DNA from: an uncultured Collinsella sp.
Lineage (GTDB): Bacteria > Actinomycetota > Coriobacteriia > Coriobacteriales > Coriobacteriaceae
Assembly (NCBI GenBank): GCA_959599915.1
Contig: CAUGJE010000005.1
Coordinates: 70,219 to 134,218, forward strand
Length of the DNA stretch: 64,000 bases
Reading direction: 5' to 3'
Positions 17,069 through 26,403 of this stretch are shown in pieces. The translations under genes were made by a program, and so were the position numbers. Positions within the stretch are counted from its first letter, which is position 1, and each line of letters begins with the position of its first letter. The notes below the pieces were generated by a model. That model was not told the origin of the DNA and ran no database searches. It was given only the letters and a program-made list of their open reading frames with translations.

Positions 17069-17269
17069 CTAATGAATACCGCGACCCAAGTCTTCGGCAA
17101 TTTTGTCCACACCCTTAAGCGCGGCGCAGTTTTTTTTGTTGGAACAATGTCCCGTGCAAACGCCACCTTGAGCGCAGTCGGCGCAGGTGCCCTTGCGATA
17201 AATGCGCACGCACACGGCGACAAACGCAATGGCGATAACGGCCAGCACAACAATATCGATAGGTGCCAT
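17069..17269 (-). CDS. FeoB-associated Cys-rich membrane protein
   Basis: 66 residues: one membrane helix (IDIVVLAVIAIAFVAVCVRI) and a cysteine-rich tail (GTCADCAQGGVC, TGHCSNKKNC). This is the small protein commonly found next to feoB. It lies downstream of feoB on the same strand, separated from it by a terminator-like hairpin. It may help iron transfer by FeoB; its exact job is unknown. Confidence 0.85.
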   Translation of the reverse strand: MAPIDIVVLAVIAIAFVAVCVRIYRKGTCADCAQGGVCTGHCSNKKNCAALKGVDKIAEDLGRGIH

Positions 17270-17386
17270 AGCAAGCCTCCTCTAGTTAACCACCACTTAC
17301 TTTACCCCATTCTCCACCTGCCAAAAAGGGACAGGTATATTTTGGTCGGTTTTATCTGCGGAAACGCCACATCTCCCTCACCAAAA

Positions 17387-17415
17387 AGCCCGAGTGTCGC
17401 TGGGACACCCGGGCT
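17387..17415 (-). terminator. Terminator after feoB
   Basis: AGCCCGAGTGTC pairs with GACACCCGGGCT with one mismatch; a T-rich stretch (CTTTTTGG) follows on the minus strand. Confidence 0.65.
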
Positions 17416-17444
17416 CGTGGAAAGGGGCTGATCCTTATTCGGAC

Positions 17445-19772
17445 TTAAGCGGAAACTGCAGCGGAAGCGGTGTTGGTCTCGTCCTCGTCGGTCCAAGCGT
17501 GCTTGGGCATGGGACGGAAGATCTGGAAGAGCATCGCAACCAGCAGTACGATGGCTACAACCGTCCAAATACCAAACTGGCCAAGGACAAGCAGGTTGTA
17601 GAACTGGTTGATGAACAGGCCGATCACCCAGGCAAAGGCGCACTCGTAGCCGATGGCAATCGCGGTCCACTTGCCGGAGTCCATCTGGTTGCGGATAGTT
17701 CCCATGGCGGCAAAGCACGGGGCGCACAGCAGGTTGAAGGCACCAAAGGCAACGCAAGCGCCCATAGTCGGGAACATGCCGGCAAACGCGGTCCACAGGC
17801 TCGGGTCGGTCTCGGCGGCGTCGGCAACCGACAGCAGCGAGCCGGCGGTGGCGACGACGTTCTCCTTGGCGACAAGGCCAGAGACAGTCAGCGCAGTTGC
17901 CTGCCAGGTGCTAAAGCCGAGCGGGGCGAAGATCCAGGCGACCAGGTTGCCCAGCATGGCAAGCACGGAGTAGTCCATGAACTCCTCGGGGATGCCGTCC
18001 ATCGCGGGCAGGAAGCCAAAGGAACCGTTATAGCTACCAAAGTTGGAGAGGAACCAAACCACAACGGTGGACGCGAAGATGACCGTGCCGGCCTTTTTGA
18101 TAAAGGCCCAGCAGCGCTCCCACACGTGCAGCGCCCAAGAGCGGATCGCCGGGAAGTGGTAGGCAGGAAGCTCCATAACGAACGGCGTCGGGCGACCGGC
18201 AAAGAGCTTGGTCTTCTTGAGCATGAGGCCCGAGGCGATGACGGCAAAGACGCCCAGGAAGTAGAAGAGCGGGCTAATCCACGCGGCGGTGGTAGAAGAA
18301 TCGCCGATGATGGAACCCATGAGCAGAGCGATGATCGGCAGCTTGGCGCCACAGGGAATAAACGTGGTGGTCATGACCGTCATGCGACGGTCCTTCTCGT
18401 TCTCGATGGTCTTGGTGGCCATGACGCCGGGGACGCCGCAGCCCGAGGACACGAGCATGGGGATAAAGGACTTACCGGACAGGCCAAACCGGCGGAACAC
18501 GCGGTCCATGATGAAGGCGACACGGGCCATGTAGCCGCAGTCCTCCAGGAAGGACAGCATCACAAAGAGCAGGAACATCTGCGGAACGAAGCCGAAGATG
18601 GCGCCTAAGCCGCCGACGATACCGTCGCAGACCAGCGAATCAACCAGGCCACCGTCCTCGGTACCGCCCGCCACGAGGGCGTCGTGCACCACGGTGGTAA
18701 TACCCGGGACATAGGGGCCGTACTGCGCCGGGTCGACCGAGTCGGCGTTGTCGCCCGCAGCCTCGACGGCCGCGTCGTAAGCGTCGCGGCCCTGACCGAG
18801 CACGTACCAACCGTCGGTACCGAAGAGCTGGTCGTTGGTGAAGTCGGTCACCGTGCCGCCCAGGGTGGAAACGGCGATGTAGTACACGCAGAACATGATG
18901 ACCACAAAGATCGGCAGGCCCAGGATGCGGTTGGTAACCACACGGTCGATCTTCTCGGAAGTGCTCATCTTGGCAGGAGCCTTGGTGAGGCACTCGTCGA
19001 TGATGTGGGCAATCACGCCGTAGCGCTCGCCGGTAATGATGGACTCAGCGTCGTCGTCGCAATCCTGCTCGCACTGGGCGACCAGCTGCTCGACGCGAGC
19101 GGCCTTCTCCTTGGTGAGGTTGATGAGCTTGCAGGCGTCCGCGTCGCGCTCGAACAGCTTGACGGCGTAGTAGCGACGCTTGTTGGCGGGAACGCTCGCC
19201 GGCAGGTTGTTCTCGATGTGGTCCAGAACGTCCTCGATGGAGGAATCGAACTTGTGCTCCGGCACCTGGCCCTTGGAAGCGGCAGACTTCTTGACCTGCT
19301 CGAAAAGCTCCTTGATGCCCTTGTTCTTAAGAGCCGAGATCATCATGACCGGGCAGCCGAGCTTCTTGGAGAGCTTGTCCGTGTCGATCTTGTCACCGTT
19401 CTTCTCGACCAAGTCGGCCATGTTGAGGGCGACGACCACGGGCAGGCCGGTCTCGATAACCTGAAGCGCCAGGTACAGGTTACGCTCGAGGTTGGTGGCA
19501 TCGACCACCTGGACGACAACATCGGGCTCGCCGCTCATGAGGTAATCGCGCGAGCATTGCTCCTCGGGGCTGTAGGGGGAAAGCGAGTAGATGCCAGGGA
19601 GGTCCGTAATGGTAACGTTCTTGTCGCTTAGGAGCTTGGCCTCCTTTTTCTCAACCGTGACGCCGGGCCAGTTGCCAACGTAGCCGTTGGCGCCGGTGAT
19701 CAGGTTGAAAAGCGTGGTCTTGCCGCAGTTGGGGTTACCCGCCAGCGCGACATGGATCTGAGAATCCGCCAT
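17445..19772 (-). CDS. feoB: Ferrous iron transporter FeoB
   Basis: 775 residues. The cytoplasmic G domain has GNPNCGKTTLFN (G1, about 12-23), PGVTVEKKE, DLPGIYSL (G3) and NMAD (G4). A helical spacer domain follows. The membrane part carries the two Gate regions, including SGCGVPGVMATKT and CFAAMGTIRNQM, with conserved cysteines. It takes up Fe2+ across the inner membrane. The ATG follows AAGGA. It is third in a feoA-feoA-feoB operon. Confidence 0.97.
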   Translation of the reverse strand: MADSQIHVALAGNPNCGKTTLFNLITGANGYVGNWPGVTVEKKEAKLLSDKNVTITDLPGIYSLSPYSPEEQCSRDYLMSGEPDVVVQVVDATNLERNLYLALQVIETGLPVVVALNMADLVEKNGDKIDTDKLSKKLGCPVMMISALKNKGIKELFEQVKKSAASKGQVPEHKFDSSIEDVLDHIENNLPASVPANKRRYYAVKLFERDADACKLINLTKEKAARVEQLVAQCEQDCDDDAESIITGERYGVIAHIIDECLTKAPAKMSTSEKIDRVVTNRILGLPIFVVIMFCVYYIAVSTLGGTVTDFTNDQLFGTDGWYVLGQGRDAYDAAVEAAGDNADSVDPAQYGPYVPGITTVVHDALVAGGTEDGGLVDSLVCDGIVGGLGAIFGFVPQMFLLFVMLSFLEDCGYMARVAFIMDRVFRRFGLSGKSFIPMLVSSGCGVPGVMATKTIENEKDRRMTVMTTTFIPCGAKLPIIALLMGSIIGDSSTTAAWISPLFYFLGVFAVIASGLMLKKTKLFAGRPTPFVMELPAYHFPAIRSWALHVWERCWAFIKKAGTVIFASTVVVWFLSNFGSYNGSFGFLPAMDGIPEEFMDYSVLAMLGNLVAWIFAPLGFSTWQATALTVSGLVAKENVVATAGSLLSVADAAETDPSLWTAFAGMFPTMGACVAFGAFNLLCAPCFAAMGTIRNQMDSGKWTAIAIGYECAFAWVIGLFINQFYNLLVLGQFGIWTVVAIVLLVAMLFQIFRPMPKHAWTDEDETNTASAAVSA

Positions 19773-19847
19773 TCAATCCTTCTTCCTTGTGTGCCTGCGC
19801 TGCTTTCTCCGCGCGGGCTGGATAATGTGCTTCAACGTTGCAAGTTT

Positions 19848-19867
19848 AAGTTAGAAAATCCTAACTT
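19848..19867. promoter_or_regulatory. Dyad between feoA and feoB, possible metal-regulator site
   Basis: AAGTTAG-6 nt-CTAACTT. The half site AAGTTAG also occurs in the upstream feo region (20443-20457). The half site resembles DtxR/MntR-type GTTAG elements. It could equally be an mRNA stem in the 123-bp gap between the genes. Confidence 0.4.
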
Positions 19868-19895
19868 TATCTGCAGAAATATTCGCCGTCGGCCC

Positions 19896-20117
19896 TTACT
19901 GGACCTCGACGACGGCAGCCTCCTCCTTGCGGATGGAAAGCTCGTAGCCGCGCACGTTGATCTCGACCGGATCACCGAGCGGTGCAACCTTTACGACCTT
20001 GAACGAAGTGCCCTTGATGAGCCCCAGGTCCATGAGGTGGCGGCGCAGCGCGCCCTCACCGTGAAGCTTGACGATGGTAGAGCTCTCGCCCACCTTAACG
20101 TCACCCAACGTCTTCAT
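19896..20117 (-). CDS. feoA: FeoA domain protein (second copy)
   Basis: 73 residues with an SH3-like fold: MKTLGDVKVGESSTIVKL, GEGALRRHLMDLGLIKGTSF, VEINVRGYELSIRKEEA. FeoA binds the cytoplasmic side of FeoB and is needed for Fe2+ uptake. Its start follows GGGGGA. It lies 39 bp after the first feoA copy. Confidence 0.9.
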   Translation of the reverse strand: MKTLGDVKVGESSTIVKLHGEGALRRHLMDLGLIKGTSFKVVKVAPLGDPVEINVRGYELSIRKEEAAVVEVQ

Positions 20118-20156
20118 TTACTTGTCCCCCTTTCAGTTTTTACAGAATGCTGCGGA

Positions 20157-20399
20157 CTAACCGACGGTCATGATATGCATGGCGACCTTGGAATCGATGC
20201 CAAAGCGTGCGCCCAGCACCGTGACGATGATGTTGGCGCCACTCGAGCTCACCACGTGGATCTCGCTGCCCTCGACAAAGCCGAGGTCCTTGAGGTGGTG
20301 CTTCATGTCCTCATTGCCCTTTACACGAGACACGCGCACGGTTTCGCCCGCCTTTACCATCGAAAGCGGCATAGCCGGCATCTGCGGTCCGCAAGACAT
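20157..20399 (-). CDS. feoA: FeoA domain protein (first copy)
   Basis: 80 residues, same fold (MPLSMVKAGETVRVSRVKG, HHLKDLGFVEGSEIHVV, ARFGIDSKVAMHIMTVG). It opens the feo operon. The N-terminus MSCGPQMPAMP adds about ten residues, with one cysteine, compared with the second copy. Two feoA genes in one operon is common in anaerobes. Confidence 0.9.
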   Translation of the reverse strand: MSCGPQMPAMPLSMVKAGETVRVSRVKGNEDMKHHLKDLGFVEGSEIHVVSSSGANIIVTVLGARFGIDSKVAMHIMTVG

Positions 20400-20442
20400 G
20401 AGTGAGCTCCTAACATCGGTTCGTCCTCAACATCGACATGGC

Positions 20443-20496
20443 AAAAGTTAGCCACGTCTATGTTCGCTTTAGTAAACTAGCACGTGGTTAACTTTT
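20443..20496. promoter_or_regulatory. Inverted operator pair upstream of the feo operon
   Basis: AAAAGTTAGCCACGT (20443-20457) and ACGTGGTTAACTTTT (20482-20496) are inverted copies with one mismatch, 24 bp apart. They lie 44-97 bp upstream of the first feoA start. The position and the GTTAG(C) core suggest an iron-responsive repressor of DtxR type. Confidence 0.45.
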
Positions 20497-20576
20497 TTGG
20501 AAGGGTCCCCATTCAGTTTTCGAAAAAGTTTCCTATACGAAACAAAAGAGGCACCGCAAAGAGCGCCTCCCAGAGA

Positions 20577-20605
20577 TGTGACAAAGGGACTGTCCCTTTG
20601 TCACA
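20577..20605 (-). terminator. Terminator of the HPr-like gene
   Basis: 13-bp perfect stem TGTGACAAAGGGA with a 3-nt loop, 10 bp after the stop codon. Confidence 0.8.
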
Positions 20606-20614
20606 TTGTTGCGT

Positions 20615-20863
20615 TTAGAGCGAGAGGTTTCTGATCGACGTGACACACGAAGCCTCGTCTACGCCCGAAACGCGAAAGACGATGTCCTCGCCACATTCGC
20701 CGTAAAGCGCCATGAGGCCCATCACGTCACGGCCGTCGGTGTGGCGGTCGCCAATGCTGACCGACACGTCGCTACGATGCTTGGCAATGATGTCATAGAG
20801 CAGCGCAACCGGGCGGGCGTGTAGTCCCAACGGATCTTTAATCGTCTTTGTAAACTCGACCAT
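20615..20863 (-). CDS. HPr-family phosphocarrier without the regulatory serine
   Basis: 82 residues. The active histidine is present in DPLGLHARPVALLY (His15 type), so it can carry phosphate in the PTS. Where HPr of low-GC bacteria has the kinase-target Ser46 (KSIMGVMSL), this protein reads GRDVMGLMAL, with an aspartate. Control by HPr kinase is therefore unlikely or permanently mimicked. The start is the ATG at 20861-20863 behind GGGAGGGG. No other PTS gene is nearby. Confidence 0.85.
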   Translation of the reverse strand: MVEFTKTIKDPLGLHARPVALLYDIIAKHRSDVSVSIGDRHTDGRDVMGLMALYGECGEDIVFRVSGVDEASCVTSIRNLSL

Positions 20864-20956
20864 GTCCCCTCCCACGACATCACACATTCGGCCGGCAAAC
20901 CCAGCCACGTGGTAGTTATTGTAGCGTTAGATGCTTATCGAGGGCCCCTCCGGATA

Positions 20957-21184
20957 CCCCGTGGTCAAAAAGTGGCAAATATGAGTACTGTTACAAATTT
21001 AGTAGCAGCAAAATCGAGAGCAAATTGCCTAGCTTGAGCGATTCGAAGAGGTTGAAAGCCGTCAAACGCCCTTTAAAGGGAGTTAGATAAATCGATTTTG
21101 AGCCCATTTTCGCTCAGAGCAGGCCGAAAAATATGGCACTTCTTTTGCAACAGTACTCATATTTGGCATTTTTTGACCACGGGG
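20957..21184. repeat. Long inverted-repeat element with 41-bp arms
   Basis: Arms 20957-20997 and 21144-21184 match at 38 of 41 positions (CCCCGTGGTCAAAAA at the outer end). They enclose 146 nt without a credible gene. It fills the gap between the HPr-like gene and the broken permease. The architecture matches the element at 6724-6927. Confidence 0.8.
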
Positions 21185-21209
21185 GCCAAGACCATGCCCC
21201 AAAACACAA

Positions 21210-21237
21210 AAGGAGGGGCCTCGTAAGGCCCCTCCTT
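21210..21237 (-). terminator. Terminator of the ebg operon
   Basis: 11-bp stem AAGGAGGGGCC with a 6-nt loop and a run TTTTGTGTTTT on the minus strand. Confidence 0.75.
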
Positions 21238-21284
21238 AGGAAAGGGAATCGATTTATTCCACAGCCGTAGATTAATCCTAGCCG

Positions 21285-22748
21285 CTACTCCATCATATCG
21301 AGGACGGAAGGGCGAAGCTCGTTCTCGGCGGCCTCGGGATCGGTCTCGCGCAGGCGGTTGATGTAGCGGTTGTACCACATCACGGCAAGGCCCAAGAAGA
21401 CAACCACGCCGCCAACGTTGTAGACCAGCGTCAGCCACAGCGGCTGATCGAGCGGAATGGTGCCGCAGATAAGCACGAAGCAGAAGACCACAAGCAGGAA
21501 TGCGGCAACGACCAGGCCAAAGCTGCGCGAACCCATGCGGAAGCCACGGGGAGCGGCATCAAAGTTCTTGCGCAGCATAAAGTAGGCAAGCAAAATCAGC
21601 AGCGGTGGGAGCAGAGCGGTGGCAGCAGTCATGTTGGTGACGATCATGAGCAGGTCGTCGAGGTTACCGGAGCCCAGGGCCGGAATGATCAGGATGGGGA
21701 CGACGATGGCGAACTACAGCCAAGCAGCGCGGGCAGGAATGCCATGCTCGTTGAGCTCGACGATCTTGCTACCAAAGACGCCCTTGGGGATCTCGGTGAA
21801 GAAGACCTTGATGGGAGCGGAGGTCCACATCATGAGGGAGCCCAGCGTGGCGGCGAGAAGGATTAAGCCGATGGCGCGCGTAGACACTTCCATGGGAATG
21901 CCAAAGTGGGCAAAGACAGCACCGAATACGTCGAAGATACCGGTGGAGATGGCAACGCCACCCTCGGGGATGAACAGGTTAACCAGCAGCGAAGCGCCTG
22001 CATACAGAAGGCCGATGGTCAGGCCGGCGATAACGACGGTGCGCACGAAGGCCTTGACGCCACCCTTAAGGTCGTTAAGGAACACGCCGACAGACTCAGC
22101 GCCGCCAACGCCCTGGATGATCCAGGCAAGCGTACCGAAGAAGCCCCACGCAGTTGCGAAGTTGCTCATGTCGGGAGCCATGTTAGCGGGAGTAGGAGCC
22201 GTAGCGAACTCAACGCCGCCAAAGGCAGCAGCCAGGGACAGCAGGATGAACACGGCGGTCAGGCCGAGAGCCGCGGTCGAACCGAAGGAGGAAATGGAGC
22301 CGATCCACTTAGCGCCCTTGGTCGAAACCCACGTGGCGATAGCAAAGACGACGATCTCGATAATGGTGATCCACAGCTACGAAAGCTCGGCGTTGGCACC
22401 AAAGAACACGTAGCTCGCGTAGATGATGACGTTGGGCAGGACGGACGCAAAGAAGAACAGGTTAACGAACCAGTAGCTAAATGCCGTCAGGAACGCCCAG
22501 CGACCACCCATCGAGGTCTTAACCCATGCGTACACGCCAGACTCGGAGTCCTTGTTGAGGCCGACGAACTCGGCGGTAACCAGGGTATAGGGGACAAAGT
22601 ACAAAAGCGTGGCGAAGAAGAACGACGGCGCAGCTGCCAAGCCGATGGCCGCGTTGTTGTTGATGATGTTCTTGATACCGAACACGGCGGCGACCGTCAT
22701 GCCCAGCAGAGCGAACGAACCAATCGTTCCTCGTTTTTCAGAGCTCAT
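21285..22748 (-). pseudogene. APC-family amino acid permease, YgjI/YjeM-like, with two in-frame amber codons
   Basis: One continuous reading frame of 487 codons, interrupted only by TAG at 22377-22379 (codon 124) and TAG at 21714-21716 (codon 345). The parts read MSSEKRGTIGSFALLGMTVA, then LWITIIEIVVFAIATW, then FAIVVPILIIPALGSGN. Together they give the full-length 12-helix APC fold of the glutamate:GABA antiporter type. The flanking sequence of the second stop (AAWL-stop-FAIVV) suggests a former CAG. The ribosome site (GGGAGGG) and terminator are intact. It is third in the ebgA-ebgC-permease order also known from E. coli (ebgA-ebgC-ygjI). It is probably a recent pseudogene; suppression cannot be excluded. 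Confidence 0.8.
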
Positions 22749-22901
22749 AAGCCCTCCCAATCATCTGTTAAATGTCATCTAAAACCGTCCGAGCTGCAAG
22801 TGCAAACACGGACGGCGCACCTGCTAAGGGGAATGGGGAAAAGGGAGTCAACAAATCCATCCCCCTTAACGGCGCGAAGCAAACGTCCAGGCGGACGAAT
22901 A

Positions 22902-23357
22902 CTACTTGTTGGGGAAGGAATAACCTTCGACTGTCACGTGCAGTACCACGACGCGGGGATCCGCGGCATCGGCCACGACACGGTAGGCCTCGTCAATTTC
23001 GACGACGGCAACGCCGCCGGTGGGAATCGTCACGGTCTCCCCCGTACCCTCAAAGCGCTCGCGATCATCGATATCGCTGTAGGCGCGCGTACAGGTAAGA
23101 TCGGCCTTGGAAGCCACCTCAACGGTCAGATTGCCGTCGAGCGGGGCGAGCACGGCATGGTAGCGACGGTGACCGACCAGATCGGCAGTAGCCGCCTCGT
23201 GGGCGTTCACCCACCAATACACCAGCGAGTCGCCGATAGAGTACGCCACATCGTGCTGCAGTTCAGAAACGCCGTCGAGTGCCTGACCGGTACGCATCCA
23301 CTTCTTGACGGACTTCATCTGGGCGTCGAAATCGGCACGCGAGTTAAAGATATGCAT
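22902..23357 (-). CDS. ebgC: Beta-galactosidase small subunit EbgC (YhcH/YjgK/YiaL family)
   Basis: 151 residues. EbgC binds EbgA and is needed for full activity. Family landmarks are HDVAYSIGDSLVYWWVNA, LVGHRRYHAVLAP, GETVTIPTGGVAVVEIDEAY and VVVLHVTVEGYSFPNK, closely matching the E. coli EbgC pattern. It starts 3 bp after the ebgA stop codon; its ribosome site AGGAGG lies inside the end of ebgA, so translation is coupled. Confidence 0.92.
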   Translation of the reverse strand: MHIFNSRADFDAQMKSVKKWMRTGQALDGVSELQHDVAYSIGDSLVYWWVNAHEAATADLVGHRRYHAVLAPLDGNLTVEVASKADLTCTRAYSDIDDRERFEGTGETVTIPTGGVAVVEIDEAYRVVADAADPRVVVLHVTVEGYSFPNK

Positions 23358-23360
23358 GAC

Positions 23361-26300
23361 TTATGCCTCCTTAATGGGTGCCAGCGCCTGAGCCAGATCG
23401 GCAGACGTCAGCGGTCGCAGGGACACCTCAAAGCTGAAGCTCTCAAAACGGGTGCGATAGGAATCGAGCACCTCGGAACCCCAAGAGTTCGAGCCAAGGC
23501 CGAGCAGCTGGTCGTTGATGTTGACCGTAACCGTGTCGCCCGGGACAAGATCGTAGACATGCTTGGCATTATCGATAGCCTCGCAGCTATAGGGCCATGC
23601 GGAGAACGAGAACGGATTGGAAGCGGCGTCGCTCGGACGCGTCACGACCAGACCGTCACCGTGGCTGGAGCGCAGGGCGACCCAGCGGGTACCCTCGCGG
23701 TTGGCGCAGTCCTGGGGCATAACGTAGGGCGTGAACATGTCGTCGACCGTAGTGCGGTAATGACCGACCGGGTTGGCGCGCAGCGAGTCCGGATAGTTCT
23801 CGCCCGGGCCGTGGCCATACCACTCGACGGCACGATCACAACCGGGAACCTCGAAGGAGATGCCGATGCGCGGGATAATGTCCGAATAGTCGCCGTAGGG
23901 CTCGCCGGAAACCTTGAGGTCGACGCGGCCACTCGGAAGCACGGTATAGACGAGCTCGACGCGCATGCCGAACGCGCGGACGGGAGGAGCGATACGCTGG
24001 CTCACGGTAACGACGACCGCATTGTCGTCCTGCTTCCAAGAAACATTGCGGGTAGACGTCTGCATCACATCGATGAAGTTATCCTTCCACAGGGAGTCGT
24101 ACTCCTGGGCGTGGTTATCGACGAGCGGATGCCAAAAACCAACCTGGGGACCGGAGGTCATGACGTCGCGACCGGATGCCTTCCACTCGCTCACGGTACC
24201 GTTGACCTTGCTGAAGGTCAGCTCGCCGTTGAGGGAGCGAATACGAATCTCCTGCTCGGTCTCCTCGACCGTAAGCTCAGGACGAGTGGGGGCGGCAATT
24301 GCCGGCGCCGGATGGTTTGCGATGGCAAACTGGCTTGCACCCAGTTGGAACATCGGCTCGCACCAGGCGTGAGCCGCCATGGTGTAGGCGTGCACGGTCA
24401 GCAGGGTCTCGCCCACTGCGGCCTCGCGAATCACCAGCGGAAGCTGGACGGACTCGCCGGGGGCAACCGCACCGGGCATGAGCGTCTTGCGGCAGACCAC
24501 GTCGCCGTCCACCAGGGTCTCCGCCGACAGGCAGACATCCTCGAGGGTGGTAAACCAACGCTTGTTGGTGACGGTCAGCTCGCCCGCCTCGGCATCGTAG
24601 GCCATGCGAACCGGGCAGATGACCTGGCCGTACTCGGTAAGGCCCGGGCTCGGCTGCTGCCAGGGGAACACCATGCCGTCGATGCAGAAGTTGCTGTTGT
24701 TGGGGTAATCGCCGTTGTCGCCGCCATACATGTCGTAGGCAACGCCGTCCTCGGTCACAGCAGCCAAACCGTGGTCGCACCATTCCCAAATAAACTGGCC
24801 TTGGATGCAATCCCAGCGATCGAAGACCTCCTGGTACTCGGACAGGCCTCCGGGACCATTACCCATGGAGTGGCCGTACTCGCAGTTGATGCGCGGCTTG
24901 GGGAACGGATGCTCGCCAAAGTCGTTCATCTGCGACACGCGGGAGTACATGGTGGAAATGACGTCGACGGTATCGGCGTTGCGATCCTCCTCGTAGTGGA
25001 CCGGACGACCGTCGAGCTCGTGAGCTTTGGCGTACATCGCGCGGATGTTGCAGCCATAACCGCTCTCGTTGCCCATCGACCACATGATGATGCACGCGTG
25101 GTTGCGTTCCTGCATCACCAGGCGCTCAACACGGTCAACGTAAGCCGGCTCCCAGGCAGGGTCGTCGGTGACCAGGGCGATATTGCCGATATTCTCGAAG
25201 CCGTGGCTCTCCATATCGGTCTCGGCGACCAGCATGATGCCGTACTCGTCGCACAGCTCGTAGAAGCGCGGATCGTTGGCGTAGTGGGACGTGCGCACCG
25301 CGTTGATGTTGTGCTGCTTCATGAGCTCCAGGTCGCGGCGCATGCGCTCGAGACCCACGGCGCGGCCCTTGTGATCGTCGTGGTCGTGGCGGTTGACGCC
25401 ATGCATCTTAAAGTAGGTGCCGTTAAGGTAGATATGATTGCCCTCGACCGTCACCTCGGCAAGGCCTTGGCGATGCGGAACGTACTCGCTGATCTCGTCG
25501 CCGTCGTAGACCTCAAGCGTAAGGTCATAGAGGAAGGGGTCCTCGGGGTTCCAGAAGTGGGCATCGGCAACGCTGCACTCGGCATGGCCGTCGACGCACT
25601 CGCCCGTAGCGACCACATTCTGGCCATCGCTGAGCGTATACACGACGCGACTTGCGCCCTCGGCAACCGTATCGAGCGTGATCAGAGCGGCATCGCCCTC
25701 GCGGTGCGTGCGGAACCTAAAGTCGACCAGATGCGCGGCGGGACGCTGCATGAGGTACACATCGCGGAAGATGCCCGATGCCCACCACATGTCCTGGTCC
25801 TCGATGTAGCTACCATCGCTGTACTGCAGAACCTTGACCGCAAACAGGTTGTCGCCCTCGACGAGCGCGTCGGTCACGTCAAACTCGGCGGACAGGCGCG
25901 AACCCTTGGTCATGCCGATAAACTTGCCGTTGACATACAGCTCGCCGTAGCTCTCGATACCGTCGAAGCGAATAATCTCGCGAGCGCCGGCAGGCACGGC
26001 GGGAAGTTTGACGATGCGCTGGTAGACGCCCGTAGGGTCGTCGGAGGGAACGAACGGCTGATCCACCGGGAACGGAAAACCCTCGTCGGTGTAGGCAAGG
26101 TTGCCATAGCCGTCTACCTGCCACAGGTGCGGAACCTCCACGTGATCCCACTCGGGCTTGTACGTGCAAAGTGCTTCGTTGGAGACGGCCGCGGGGCCCT
26201 CAAAAAGGCGGAACTGCCACGAGCCGGACAGCTGGACAAATCCGCGCGACAGCTCGCGGCTGTACGTAGCGGCGAGATCGGCGGTCTCATAACCCATAAA

Positions 26301-26369
26301 GTACGCATGGGGTGCCAGGCGGTTCCTGTGGGTGAGCGCTTGGTTTTCCCAATCGTTAATGGCGTCCAT
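23361..26369 (-). CDS. ebgA: Beta-galactosidase large subunit EbgA (GH2)
   Basis: 1002 residues. Hydrolyses beta-galactosides in the cytoplasm. GH2 landmarks in order: the sugar-binding domain with ELYVNGKFIGMTKGSRLSAE, the acid/base region IIMWSMGNESGYG (Glu), the nucleophile region PRINCEYGHSMGNGPGG (Glu), FIWEWCDHGL, and the C-terminal domain 5 with WYGHGPGENYPDS. The ATG follows AAGGAG. First gene of the ebgA-ebgC-permease operon, with three LacI-type operators 35-135 bp upstream and a divergent LacI regulator. Confidence 0.95.
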   Translation of the reverse strand: MDAINDWENQALTHRNRLAPHAYFMGYETADLAATYSRELSRGFVQLSGSWQFRLFEGPAAVSNEALCTYKPEWDHVEVPHLWQVDGYGNLAYTDEGFPFPVDQPFVPSDDPTGVYQRIVKLPAVPAGAREIIRFDGIESYGELYVNGKFIGMTKGSRLSAEFDVTDALVEGDNLFAVKVLQYSDGSYIEDQDMWWASGIFRDVYLMQRPAAHLVDFRFRTHREGDAALITLDTVAEGASRVVYTLSDGQNVVATGECVDGHAECSVADAHFWNPEDPFLYDLTLEVYDGDEISEYVPHRQGLAEVTVEGNHIYLNGTYFKMHGVNRHDHDDHKGRAVGLERMRRDLELMKQHNINAVRTSHYANDPRFYELCDEYGIMLVAETDMESHGFENIGNIALVTDDPAWEPAYVDRVERLVMQERNHACIIMWSMGNESGYGCNIRAMYAKAHELDGRPVHYEEDRNADTVDVISTMYSRVSQMNDFGEHPFPKPRINCEYGHSMGNGPGGLSEYQEVFDRWDCIQGQFIWEWCDHGLAAVTEDGVAYDMYGGDNGDYPNNSNFCIDGMVFPWQQPSPGLTEYGQVICPVRMAYDAEAGELTVTNKRWFTTLEDVCLSAETLVDGDVVCRKTLMPGAVAPGESVQLPLVIREAAVGETLLTVHAYTMAAHAWCEPMFQLGASQFAIANHPAPAIAAPTRPELTVEETEQEIRIRSLNGELTFSKVNGTVSEWKASGRDVMTSGPQVGFWHPLVDNHAQEYDSLWKDNFIDVMQTSTRNVSWKQDDNAVVVTVSQRIAPPVRAFGMRVELVYTVLPSGRVDLKVSGEPYGDYSDIIPRIGISFEVPGCDRAVEWYGHGPGENYPDSLRANPVGHYRTTVDDMFTPYVMPQDCANREGTRWVALRSSHGDGLVVTRPSDAASNPFSFSAWPYSCEAIDNAKHVYDLVPGDTVTVNINDQLLGLGSNSWGSEVLDSYRTRFESFSFEVSLRPLTSADLAQALAPIKEA

Positions 26370-26403
26370 GGTGATGCTCCTTCGTCATCGTAGTGCTTCT
26401 TTG

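Noticed and set aside
21285..22748. TAG as a sense codon in this organism
   Set aside because: moaA-side and other intact genes here (the LacI gene, GntR gene, htpG, ATPase gene) end in TAG, and the permease itself ends in TAG, so general recoding is excluded; only local suppression remains possible.
21906..26393. Open frame of 1495 codons on the plus strand across the ebg genes
   Set aside because: It is antisense to ebgA, ebgC and the permease, which have clear family motifs; its residue mix (Arg, His, Asp, Val) is the usual shadow of a GC-rich gene. The same holds for 43383-46574, 36048-38555 and 4684-6756.
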